Shown in pieces: positions 1-8,800 of a stretch of DNA of 64,000 bases (position 1 is its first letter; every line of letters begins with the position of its first letter). This DNA comes from Burkholderia cepacia GG4. GTDB taxonomy: Bacteria; Pseudomonadota; Gammaproteobacteria; Burkholderiales; Burkholderiaceae. The notes beneath the pieces were generated by a model. That model did no database searches. It had not been told where the DNA came from and saw nothing but the letters and a program-made list of their open reading frames with translations. Position numbers and translations under genes: made by a program. The DNA lies in contig NC_018513.1 of the NCBI RefSeq assembly GCF_000292915.1, positions 1,178,001 to 1,242,000 on the forward strand, written 5' to 3'.

Positions 1-120
1 TTTTTTGCAGGGGCTCAGCAGGAGGGCGGCCGCACGCGGCGCGCTCGTTCCAGGGCAGCCGGCGCCGAGGCGATGGGGGTGCCGGTCCGGATCACGCGGC
101 TCACAAAGCAAAACGCCACC

Positions 121-753
121 ATGAATCAGCCAAAAATCAAAAGAGATCCTGAAGGTACCCGCCGCCGCATCCTGATGGCGGCAGCCGAAGAGTTCGCGAG
201 TGGAGGGCTGTTCGGCGCGCGCGTCGACCAGATCGCGCGCCGGGCCGAAACCAACGAGCGCATGCTCTATTACTACTTCGGCAGCAAGGAGCAGCTGTTT
301 ACGGCTGTGCTCGAACATGCGTTCTCCGCGCTGACCGAGGCCGAGCGCGTGCTCGATCTAGATGGCGTCGCGCCCGTCGAAGCCGTCACGCGGCTCGCAC
401 ATTTCGTGTGGGATTACTACCGCGACCATCCGGAACTGCTGAGGCTCATCAACAACGAGAACCTGCACGAGGCGCGCTACCTGCACAAGTCGACGCGGAT
501 CCGCGAGATGATGTCGCCGATCGTTGCGAAGCTCGGCAACGTGCTGATGCGCGGCCAGAAGGCCGGGCTGTTCCGCAGCGATGTCGATCCGCTGCGCTTC
601 TACGTGACGCTGTCGGGACTCGGCTACTACATCGTGTCGAACCGCTTCACGCTCGCCGCGACGCTCGGCCGCGACTTCAGCGAAGCCGACGAGCGCGCCG
701 AGATGGTCAGGATGAACACCGAGGTACTGCTCGCGTATCTGCTGCGACGCTGA
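121..753 (+). CDS. TetR/AcrR family transcriptional regulator
   Basis: A 210-residue one-component DNA-binding repressor. The N-terminal helix-turn-helix spans about residues 10-60 (GTRRRILMAAAEEFA, then ARVDQIARRAETNERMLYYYF, which is the recognition helix with the family-typical YYYF). The rest is a helical ligand-binding domain with the LHEARYLHKS segment seen in TetR C-terminal domains. I start at 121 rather than at an in-frame ATG at 73, because the family begins shortly before the GTR..I motif; neither start has a clear AG-rich ribosome site. The gene stands alone and converges on phaZ across a shared terminator. Ligand and target are unknown; neighbouring phaZ is a possible but unproven target. 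Confidence 0.85.
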   Translation: MNQPKIKRDPEGTRRRILMAAAEEFASGGLFGARVDQIARRAETNERMLYYYFGSKEQLFTAVLEHAFSALTEAERVLDLDGVAPVEAVTRLAHFVWDYYRDHPELLRLINNENLHEARYLHKSTRIREMMSPIVAKLGNVLMRGQKAGLFRSDVDPLRFYVTLSGLGYYIVSNRFTLAATLGRDFSEADERAEMVRMNTEVLLAYLLRR

Positions 754-794
754 GTTGACGAGCCGATGAGCCGCCCGCCCGCGGCCGCCGGATA

Positions 795-831
795 AAAAAC
801 GCCGCCGTGCGCAAGCAACGGCGGCGTTTTT
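795..831. terminator. Bidirectional intrinsic terminator between tetR and phaZ
   Basis: The perfect stem CGCCGCCGT/ACGGCGGCG (800-808 with 818-826) has a 9-nt loop and is flanked by five A on the left and five T on the right, so it can terminate both converging genes. Confidence 0.85.
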
Positions 832-849
832 GCGTCGGAACGCGGTGCG

Positions 850-2337
850 TCAGGCGGCCTTGCGCGCGCGAACGGGTTTGGCGCGCGTGCTGCCCGCGCG
901 TTTCGCGGCCGGCGCGGCCTTCGCGGTTGCCGTCTTGGCCGGCGCGACCGTCGCGGCCGGTGCCTTCACGCGCGTGCGCTTCGCGGCGGTGGCGCGCGCC
1001 GTCGCTTCGGGCTGCGGCTTGCTGACCGGCACGGCGGCGAGCGTCGTCACGGCCGGTGCATCGCCGGGCCCCTTCGTTGCGCCGTTCTTCGGCTCGGGCG
1101 CATGCTCGCGGATGAAGTCGCGCAGTTGCGGATAAATGATCGTGCGCCAGCGGCGGCCCGAGAAGATCCCGTAGTGACCGCACTTCTCGGCGGTCAGGCT
1201 GCGGCGATCGTCTTGCGGGATGCCCGTGCACAGCTCGTGCGCGACATGCGTCTGGCCGCTGCCCGAGATGTCGTCGAGTTCGCCCTCGATCGTCATCAGT
1301 GCGGTGTGCTTGATGTCCTGCGGACGCACGCGCTCGCCTTCGACATCCCACGTGCCTTCCGCGAGCCGGAATTCCTGGAACACGACGCGGATCGTCTCGA
1401 GGTAATACTCGGCGGCCATGTCGAGCACCGCGTTGTACTCGTCGTAGAAGCGGCGGTGCGCTTCGGCGTCGTCTTCGTCGCCGCGCAGCAGGCTCTGGTA
1501 GAAGTCCCAGTGCGATTGCGCGTGACGTTCCGGGTTCATCGCGACGAAGCCCGTGTGCTGCAGGAAGCCCGGATACACCTGACGGCCTTCGCCCGGATAG
1601 TTCGCGGGCACCGTATGGATCACGTTGTTCTCGAACCACGCGGTGGAGTGCTGGGTTGCCAGCGAGTTGACCGACGTCGGGCTGCGGCGCGCATCGATCG
1701 GGCCGCCCATCATCGTCATCGTCAGCGGCGTGTCCTCGCCGCGGCTCGCCATCAGCGAGATCGCCGCGAGCACCGGCACCGTCGGCTGGCACACGGAGAT
1801 CACGTGCAGGTTGCGCGCGCCGATGTGGCGGATGAATTCCTGGATGTACGCGATGTAGTCGTGCAGGTGGAACGGGCCGACCTCGACCGGCACCATCCGC
1901 GCATCGATCCAGTCGGTGATGTACACCTTGTGATCCTGCAGGAGCGTGCGCACGGTGTCGCGCAGCAGCGTCGAGTGGTGGCCCGACAGCGGCGCGCAGA
2001 CCAGCACGACCGGCTCGTCCTTCAGTTGCGTGACGGCATCGGCGTCGTCCGAATAGCGTTTGAAGCGCAGCAGCTGGCAGAACGGCTTCTCGATGATCGT
2101 CTGCTCGACGATCGGGATGTTGTGGCCGTCCTTGACGATCTGATGAATGTTGAATTCGGGCTTCTCGTAATCCTTGCCGAGCCGGTACATCAGCTCATAC
2201 GCCGCGGCCATCCGCGTCGCGCCGGGCATCAGCGAGAACGGGCTGGACGGATTGGCGAACGACTTGGAGGCGGCCTGGGCCCAGGCCGTGAGCGGGCTCA
2301 GCATGGCCCGCTGGAATTCGTGCAGTTGGTAAAGCAT
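850..2337 (-). CDS. phaZ: Intracellular polyhydroxybutyrate depolymerase (PhaZ) with Lys/Ala-rich tail
   Basis: Hydrolyses intracellular PHB granules to 3-hydroxybutyrate oligomers. The 495-residue product has the alpha/beta-hydrolase fold of the PhaZ1 family: APLSGHH near residues 115-121, and SVCQP with the nucleophile at Cys183, the position I recall for the Cupriavidus necator enzyme. The conserved domain ends around residue 425. A tail of about 70 residues follows, made of Ala, Lys, Arg, Pro and Thr (AKTATAKAAPAAKRAG type), which resembles PHB-granule/nucleoid proteins; the usual enzyme is about 420 residues. The start at 2337 is preceded on the minus strand by GGGAG at 8 nt; an upstream extension to 2439 lacks family similarity. 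Confidence 0.92.
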   Translation of the reverse strand: MLYQLHEFQRAMLSPLTAWAQAASKSFANPSSPFSLMPGATRMAAAYELMYRLGKDYEKPEFNIHQIVKDGHNIPIVEQTIIEKPFCQLLRFKRYSDDADAVTQLKDEPVVLVCAPLSGHHSTLLRDTVRTLLQDHKVYITDWIDARMVPVEVGPFHLHDYIAYIQEFIRHIGARNLHVISVCQPTVPVLAAISLMASRGEDTPLTMTMMGGPIDARRSPTSVNSLATQHSTAWFENNVIHTVPANYPGEGRQVYPGFLQHTGFVAMNPERHAQSHWDFYQSLLRGDEDDAEAHRRFYDEYNAVLDMAAEYYLETIRVVFQEFRLAEGTWDVEGERVRPQDIKHTALMTIEGELDDISGSGQTHVAHELCTGIPQDDRRSLTAEKCGHYGIFSGRRWRTIIYPQLRDFIREHAPEPKNGATKGPGDAPAVTTLAAVPVSKPQPEATARATAAKRTRVKAPAATVAPAKTATAKAAPAAKRAGSTRAKPVRARKAA

Positions 2338-2549
2338 GCAGACTACTCCCGCTTGGGGGACGGTGCGCAGGGGCGGCGTGGGGCGTCGCGGCGTGCCGTG
2401 TGGGTCAGCGACCGGCCATGTTGCGCTGCGGCCGGACAATCGCGTCGATCATATCGGACAACGATGGGTGTTGCAATGCAACATTTCCCCGATTTTTCAT
2501 CAAAGTTTTGCGAATTGACGTTCTCTGAAGAAGCCGCCCCCGCCGCCGG

Positions 2550-4379
2550 TCAGCGCCCCGTGGCCAAGGCCGGCGCGGGCTGGCCGACCGCGCGTGCCAT
2601 TGCCTCTTCGTGGTGCATCAGGTTCATCGCGGTATGCACCAGCGCCACGTGCGAGAACGCCTGCGGGAAGTTGCCGACGAGCCGACCCTCGACCGGGTCG
2701 TATTCCTCGGCGAGCAGCCCGAGGTCGTTGGACAGCGCGAGCAGCCGGCTGAACAGCCGGTGCGCGTCGTCGATCCGGCCAAGCAGCGCGTAGTTGTCGA
2801 CCAGCCAGAAGCTGCACGCGAGGAACGTGCCTTCGCCGGGCGGCAAGCCGTCGTTGTACTCGGTCGTGCGGTAGCGCATCACCAGCCCGTCGTGCAGCAA
2901 TTCCCGCTCGACCGCGTCGACCGTGCCGACGATGCGCGGGTCTTCCGGCGGCAGGAAGCCGAGCAGCGGCAGCAGCAGCACGCTCGCGTCGAGCTCGTCG
3001 CTGCCGTAGCTCTGCGTGAACGCCTGCTTGCCCTCGTGCCACGCGTTGTCGCACACGTCCGCGTGGATCTGCTCGCGCAGCGCGCGCCAGCGGTCCAGTG
3101 ACGCGGGCAGCCGGAACATCTCGGCCGACTTGATCGCGCGATCGAACGCGACCCACGCCATCACCTTCGAGAACGTGAAGTGGCGGCGGCCGCCGCGCGT
3201 TTCCCAGATGCCCTCGTCGGGCTCCTGCCAGATCTTCTCGAGATGGTCGAGCAGCGAACACTGCACGGACCACACCGTGTCGTCGGCCTGCAGGCCGCCC
3301 ACGCGCGCGAGGTGCAGCGCGGCCATCACCTCGCCGAACACGTCGAGCTGGAGCTGGTTCGCGGCGCCGTTGCCGATGCGCACCGGCTTCGAATCCTGGT
3401 AGCCGGGCAGCCAGTCGAGCTCCATTTCCGGCAGCCGGCGCTCGCCCGCGATCCCGTACATGATCTGGATCTGCTCGGGCGAACCGGCCATCACGCGGCC
3501 GAGCCAGGTGCGCCACGCGCGCGCTTCGTCGTAATAGCCGCCGCGCATCAGCGCGAGCAGCGTGATCGTCGCGTCGCGCAGCCAGCAGTAGCGGTAGTCC
3601 CAATTCCGGTTGCCGCCGATCTTCTCGGGCAGCGAGGTGGTCGGCGCCGCGACGATGCCGCCGGTCGGCTCGTAGGCGAGCGCCTTCAGCGTGATCAGCG
3701 ACCGGCGCACGGCGGCCGCGTAGCGGCCCTGCACCTGGCAGCGCCCGGACCATTCGAGCCAGTAGTTCTCGGTGCGCGCGAGCATCGACAGCGGATCGCG
3801 CTCGGGCGGCAGCCGCAGGTGCGACGCCGCGTAGGCGAGCGAGAACGGCACGCGCTCGTCGGCGCTCACCGTGAATTCCGCGAGCGTGTGCAGGTTCTTG
3901 CCGGTGAGCGCCACCGGCGTGCGCAGCACGACCGTATCGGGACCTGCAATGGCTTTCACCCCGTTCTCGCGGGGCAGCTGCGTGACCCACGGGATCGAGA
4001 AACCGTAGTCGAAGCGCAACACCAGTTCCATGCGCATCTTCATCGTGCCATGGCGGCCGACGACGATCCGCACGAGTTCCGACCAGCCGTTGCCGGGCGG
4101 CATGAAATCGACCACGGTGACGGCGCCGTCGGCGCTTTCGTAATCGGTTTCGAGGATCAGCGTGTCGCCGCGATAGCGGCGTGTCGTGTGCGTGATCGCG
4201 GCGTCGGCGGCCGGCGCGAGCAGCCAGCGGCCGTGCTCGGGGGTGCCGACCAGCGCCGCGAAACAGGCGCCCGAATCGAAGCGGGGCCAGCACAGCCAGT
4301 CGACGGAGCCGTCTTTTGAAATCAGCGCGGCCGTGTGGCCGTCGCCGACGAGGGCGTAGTCTTCGATCAGGGCGGGCAT
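2550..4379 (-). CDS. Glycoside hydrolase family 15 protein (glucoamylase/trehalase-like)
   Basis: Likely cytoplasmic alpha-glucan or trehalose hydrolase of GH15, 609 residues, no signal peptide. The N-terminal beta-sandwich domain begins IEDYALVGDG and has SVDWLCWPRFDS. The (alpha/alpha)6 catalytic barrel carries NRNWDYRYCWLRDA around residue 260, the family hallmark. Near the C-terminus LLAEEYDP and GNFPQAFSH match the region holding the second catalytic acid. The ATG at 4379 is preceded by AGGA about 10 nt upstream; a TTG six bases further out is less likely. Substrate (soluble starch dextrins, trehalose or glucans) cannot be told from sequence. Confidence 0.88.
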   Translation of the reverse strand: MPALIEDYALVGDGHTAALISKDGSVDWLCWPRFDSGACFAALVGTPEHGRWLLAPAADAAITHTTRRYRGDTLILETDYESADGAVTVVDFMPPGNGWSELVRIVVGRHGTMKMRMELVLRFDYGFSIPWVTQLPRENGVKAIAGPDTVVLRTPVALTGKNLHTLAEFTVSADERVPFSLAYAASHLRLPPERDPLSMLARTENYWLEWSGRCQVQGRYAAAVRRSLITLKALAYEPTGGIVAAPTTSLPEKIGGNRNWDYRYCWLRDATITLLALMRGGYYDEARAWRTWLGRVMAGSPEQIQIMYGIAGERRLPEMELDWLPGYQDSKPVRIGNGAANQLQLDVFGEVMAALHLARVGGLQADDTVWSVQCSLLDHLEKIWQEPDEGIWETRGGRRHFTFSKVMAWVAFDRAIKSAEMFRLPASLDRWRALREQIHADVCDNAWHEGKQAFTQSYGSDELDASVLLLPLLGFLPPEDPRIVGTVDAVERELLHDGLVMRYRTTEYNDGLPPGEGTFLACSFWLVDNYALLGRIDDAHRLFSRLLALSNDLGLLAEEYDPVEGRLVGNFPQAFSHVALVHTAMNLMHHEEAMARAVGQPAPALATGR

Positions 4380-4535
4380 GGGCAAGCGGTCCTTGGGTAT
4401 TCGAGTTCACAATGCAGGCTGCGGCGCCCGGGCTTCTTCACGTGTCGGCGTCGCGCCCCGTATACTCGGCCGGGCGGCGGCGCGCATGAACGGCCGGCGT
4501 TTCGTCCTATCTCAACACTTGAAGCGACTCGATGC

Positions 4536-4543
4536 AAGGAGGA
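4536..4543 (+). promoter_or_regulatory. Strong Shine-Dalgarno site of the lactonase-like gene
   Basis: AAGGAGGA lies 4 nt before the ATG at 4548. It fixes that start against upstream in-frame codons and against the Met at 4620. Confidence 0.8.
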
Positions 4544-4547
4544 TTCA

Positions 4548-5795
4548 ATGCCCAACCGTTTATGCGAGCGTGACGCACACGCTTCGACACGAGGGTTCCC
4601 GCTTAGGCTCGCTCACTGGATGAAAGGTTTCGCAATCGTACTTTCACTGTCCGCGACCCACGCGTTCGCTCAGCAAGCGCCGGCACCGGCCGATGGCGTC
4701 TACAACCTGCTCGTCGGCACCTATACGGGCCACGGCAGCGACGGGATCTACGTGTACCGCTTCGATACGAAATCGGGCAGCGTCGTGCCCGTGTCGTCGG
4801 CGAAGGCCGTGAATCCGTCGTACCTGTTGCCGAGCCGCGACGGTCGCACCGTTTACGCGGTCAACGAGCAGCCCGGCGACAACGGGCCGGCGACGCAGCG
4901 CGGCGGCGTCAGCGCGTTCAGCTTCGATGCGAAGTCGGGTGCGCTCACGTTCATCGACCGCGTGTCGTCGGAAGGGAACGATCCTTGCTATCTCGCGCTG
5001 TCGCCGGACGGCAAGTACCTCGTCACGGCCAACTACTCGGTTGCGGCCGATCCGGGCGGCAGCTTCACGGTGTTCCCGATCCGCGACGGCGGCGCGGTCG
5101 GCGCGGCCGTGCTGGCGGTGCATCACGAAGGCAAGGGCCCCGTGAAGGGGCGCCAGGACGGCGCGCACGTGCACTCGACCGTATTTTCGCCGGATGGCCG
5201 TTACCTGTTCGTGCAGGACCTCGGCACGGACAAGCTCTACGGCTACCGCTACACGGTGGACGGCAGCCGCGGGCTGATCAGCCCGACCGACACGCGCTAC
5301 ACGTCCGTGAAGGCCGGCTCCGGCCCGCGTCACATGGTGTTCAGCGCCGACGGCCGGTTCGCGTACGTGACGAGCGAACTCAACGCGTCGGTCGAGGTGT
5401 TCGGCTACCACGACGGCAAGCTGACGCCGGTCGAGACGCTGCCGATGACGGCGCCCGGCTTCAAGGGCAAGGTCGGCGGCGGCGCGATCCACCTGTCGCC
5501 GGACGGCCGCTTCCTGTACGTGAGCAACCGCGGCGACGTCAACGACCTCGTGATTTATTCGGTGAACCAGGCCGATGGCCGGCTGAAGACCGTCGGCCGC
5601 CAGTCGAGCCTCGGCAAGACGCCGCGTGAATTCATGATCGATCCGACCGGCAAGTGGCTGATCGTCGGCAACCAGGACAGCGACACGTTCTACGTGTTCA
5701 GCCGCGATGTCGAAACCGGGCAGCTCGGCCCGAATCCGCAGAAGGTGGCGGTCGGCAGCCCGGTCGATTTCAAGCTGGTGCCGGTAGCGCAGTAA
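4548..5795 (+). CDS. Secreted lactonase-family seven-bladed beta-propeller protein
   Basis: A 415-residue member of the 6-phosphogluconolactonase (Pgl/YbhE-type) beta-propeller family. The mature part begins after an extended signal peptide: a charged n-region of about 24 residues, then the hydrophobic segment FAIVLSLSATHAFA and a cleavable AFAQQ site. Repeated blade motifs such as LSPDGKYL, FSPDGRYL, FSADGRFAY and LSPDGRFLYVSNRG recur about every 50 residues. Cytoplasmic Pgl has no signal peptide, so this exported form probably acts on a different lactone or sugar derivative in the periplasm. The start is set by the perfect ribosome site at 4536-4543. Confidence 0.85.
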   Translation: MPNRLCERDAHASTRGFPLRLAHWMKGFAIVLSLSATHAFAQQAPAPADGVYNLLVGTYTGHGSDGIYVYRFDTKSGSVVPVSSAKAVNPSYLLPSRDGRTVYAVNEQPGDNGPATQRGGVSAFSFDAKSGALTFIDRVSSEGNDPCYLALSPDGKYLVTANYSVAADPGGSFTVFPIRDGGAVGAAVLAVHHEGKGPVKGRQDGAHVHSTVFSPDGRYLFVQDLGTDKLYGYRYTVDGSRGLISPTDTRYTSVKAGSGPRHMVFSADGRFAYVTSELNASVEVFGYHDGKLTPVETLPMTAPGFKGKVGGGAIHLSPDGRFLYVSNRGDVNDLVIYSVNQADGRLKTVGRQSSLGKTPREFMIDPTGKWLIVGNQDSDTFYVFSRDVETGQLGPNPQKVAVGSPVDFKLVPVAQ

Positions 5796-5801
5796 ATGAC
5801 G

Positions 5802-5833
5802 AAGGGCGCTGCCGAGGCAGCGCCCTTTGTTTT
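5802..5833 (+). terminator. Intrinsic terminator after the lactonase-like gene
   Basis: Perfect 11-bp stem AAGGGCGCTGC/GCAGCGCCCTT with a 4-nt loop, followed by TGTTTTG. It lies 6 nt after the stop codon and separates this gene from converging ftsK. Confidence 0.85.
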
Positions 5834-5892
5834 GGGCGGCCGCTTGAGCGGCGCGCCCGTTTCGCCCGTCGGCGGCCGTGCGGCCGCGATGC

Positions 5893-8800
5893 TCAGTCGG
5901 CCGCGGCCGGCACGAGCACCTCGCGGCTGCCGTTGATCCCCATCGGCGACACGAGCCCGGCCGCTTCCATCTGCTCGACCAGGCGCGCGGCGCGGTTGTA
6001 GCCAATGCGCAACTGCCGCTGCACCGACGAAATCGACGCGCGCCGCGTGCGCACGACGAACGCGACGGCTTCGTCGTACAGCGGATCGGCTTCCGCATCG
6101 GGCGCTTCGCCGAACAGGTCCTGCGTCGCGCCGTCGGCGGCCGGGCCGTCGAGGATCCCTTCCTCGTACTGCGGCTCGCCGAACTGCTTCAGGTATTCGA
6201 CGATCCGGTGCACTTCCTCGTCGGCGACGAACGCGCCGTGCACGCGCTGCGGGTAGCCGGTGCCCGGCGGCAGGAACAGCATGTCACCCTGGCCGAGCAG
6301 CGATTCCGCGCCCATCTGGTCGAGGATCGTGCGCGAGTCGATCTTCGACGATACCTGGAACGCGACGCGCGTCGGGATGTTCGCCTTGATGAGGCCGGTG
6401 ATCACGTCGACGGACGGGCGCTGGGTCGCGAGGATCAGGTGGATACCGGCCGCGCGCGCCTTCTGCGCGAGGCGGGCGATCAGTTCCTCGATCTTCTTGC
6501 CGGCCACCATCATCAGGTCGGCCAGCTCGTCGATCACGACGACGATCAGCGGCAGCTTCGACAGCGGCTCCGGATCCTCGGGCGTGAGCGAGAACGGATT
6601 GCCGATCTTCTTTTCCTTCGCCTCGGCGTCGCGGATCTTCTGGTTGAAGCCCGCGAGGTTGCGCACGCCGACGGCCGACATCAGCCGGTAGCGCTTTTCC
6701 ATTTCGCCGACGCACCAGTTCAGTGCGTTCGCTGCGAGCTTCATGTCGGTGACGACCGGCGCGAGCAGGTGCGGGATGCCTTCGTAGACCGACAGCTCGA
6801 GCATCTTCGGGTCGATCATGATGAGCCGCACGTCCTCGGGCGTCGCCTTGTACAGCAGCGACAGGATCATCGCGTTGATCGCGACCGACTTGCCCGAACC
6901 CGTCGTGCCCGCGACCAGCATGTGCGGCGCCTTCGCGAGATCGGTGACGACCGGGTGGCCAGTGATGTCCTTGCCCATCGCGATCGTCAGCTGCGACGTC
7001 GAGTGCTGGTACTGGCGCGATTCGAGGATCTCCGACAGGCGGATCATCTGCCGTTTCGCATTCGGCAGTTCGAGACCCATGCAGGTCTTGCCGGGAATCG
7101 TCTCGACGACGCGGATCGACGTGAGGCCGAGGCCGCGCGACAGGTCTTTCATCAGGCCGACGATCTGGCTGCCGCGCACGCCGAGTGCGGGCTCGATCTC
7201 GAAGCGCGTGATCACCGGGCCCGCCGATGCGCCGACTACCGTCACCGGCACCTTGAACTCCTGCAGGCGCTGTTCGATCACCTGGCCGGTCTGCGCGAGG
7301 TGTTCTTCGGTGATTGTCTCGATGTCGCCGGACGCGGGCTCGAGCAGGTCGAGCGTCGGCAGTTCGACGTTGAACGACGCGGGTGCGTGGAATTCGAACG
7401 CGTTCGGGCGCGGCGGGCGTGCCGGTGCGGCCGATGCGTCGGGGGCCGGCGCGCTCGGTTCCGCGGCGGCGGCGGGATCGGTCGCCGGCGGCAGGTGCGC
7501 GTCGGCGAGTGTGGCAGCCGGGAGCGGCGCGGTCGTGACGGCCGGTGCGGCGATGCCGGCTGTCGCGGGCGTTGCGCCGGTACCGGACATCGACCAGGTC
7601 GCCGGCGAAGCGGCAGGCGCCGGCGGCGTCGCGAACGACTGGGCCCGCGTCGCGGGTGCGGGCGTGGTCGCCGGTGCTGCCGTGTCCATCGATGCGCGCG
7701 GAACGGAGAAGGTCGGCAATGCTGACAGCGTCGCGGCAGCGGAAGCCAGGGACGCGGTCGCCGACGTCGCCGCCGTGGTTGCGGCGGTGGAGGCGAGCGC
7801 GGCACTCGTCTGGGCGGGCGTGCCGCCGAACGCGGCGGGTGAAGCGGCCGCGTTCGTGCTCAGCGGAGCGCGTGCGCCGGAGGACGGCGCCGTGACGACG
7901 GCAGCGGCTGGCAGGGTGCCGGTTGCTGCTTGCGCAACGCCGGTCGGCACGGCCGGCCCGCCGATCGTCGCGGTGTCAGGCATGCGGGGCGGCGGTGCTG
8001 CCGAAGCCGTGGCCGATCCGGTCGTCGTCGCGGCAAATGCGATACCCGACGGTGCGGAAGACGTTGCGGCAGGTGGCATCGGCTTGCTTGCCGTCGGTTG
8101 CGACGCGGTCGCGCTGAAGGTCGTGCCGGCCGAGGCGGAGCCGGTGGCGCCAGTCACGGTCGGCGTGGTCGCGTAAGGCTGCGCGATAGTCGGCCCGGAT
8201 GCGCCAATCGAAGGCGTCGGGGCAGACGTCGCGGCCGCTGCGGTCGGTGTCGCCCCGAAAGGCTGCGCCGTGGTCGGACCGGAAGCGCTCGTCGCAGACG
8301 TCGGGACAGAAGTCGCTGTCGCGGTGGTTGGCGCGGATGCGAATGGCTGTGCCGCAGCAAAACCGGAGGCGCCAGTCGCAGGCGTCGGGACAGTCGTTGC
8401 CGCTGCTGCAGTCGCCGCGAGCGAGGAAGGCGGCGCGGTGGGCAGGGCGGAGGCGCCAGTCGCAGGCGTCGGGACAGTCGTTGCCGCTGCTGCAGTCGCC
8501 GCGAGCGAGGAAGGCTGCGCGGCGGGCAGGGCGGAGGCGCCAATCGCGGGCGTCGGGACAGTCGTTGCCACTGCTGCAGTCGCCGCGAGCGAGGAAGGCT
8601 GCGCGGTGGGCAGGGCGGAGGCGCCAGTCGCGGGCGTCTGGACCGGCGTCGTCGGTGCCGGCGATGGCGTGACCGTGCCGGATACCGGACCCGTAGCGCC
8701 GATCGTCGACGATGCGGCAGCCGGCATGCGATCGCTGGAACCATGTGCAGTGCCTGCAACCCCGGACGGTGCAACCGATGCAACGGGCGATGCCGACGCG

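Noticed and set aside
1..120. Coding sequence at the left edge
   Set aside because: The first 120 bases show no convincing frame apart from the weak upstream extension of the TetR gene.
8166..8655. CRISPR array
   Set aside because: The 84-bp units are contiguous coding repeats without spacers, in frame with ftsK, and no cas gene is near.
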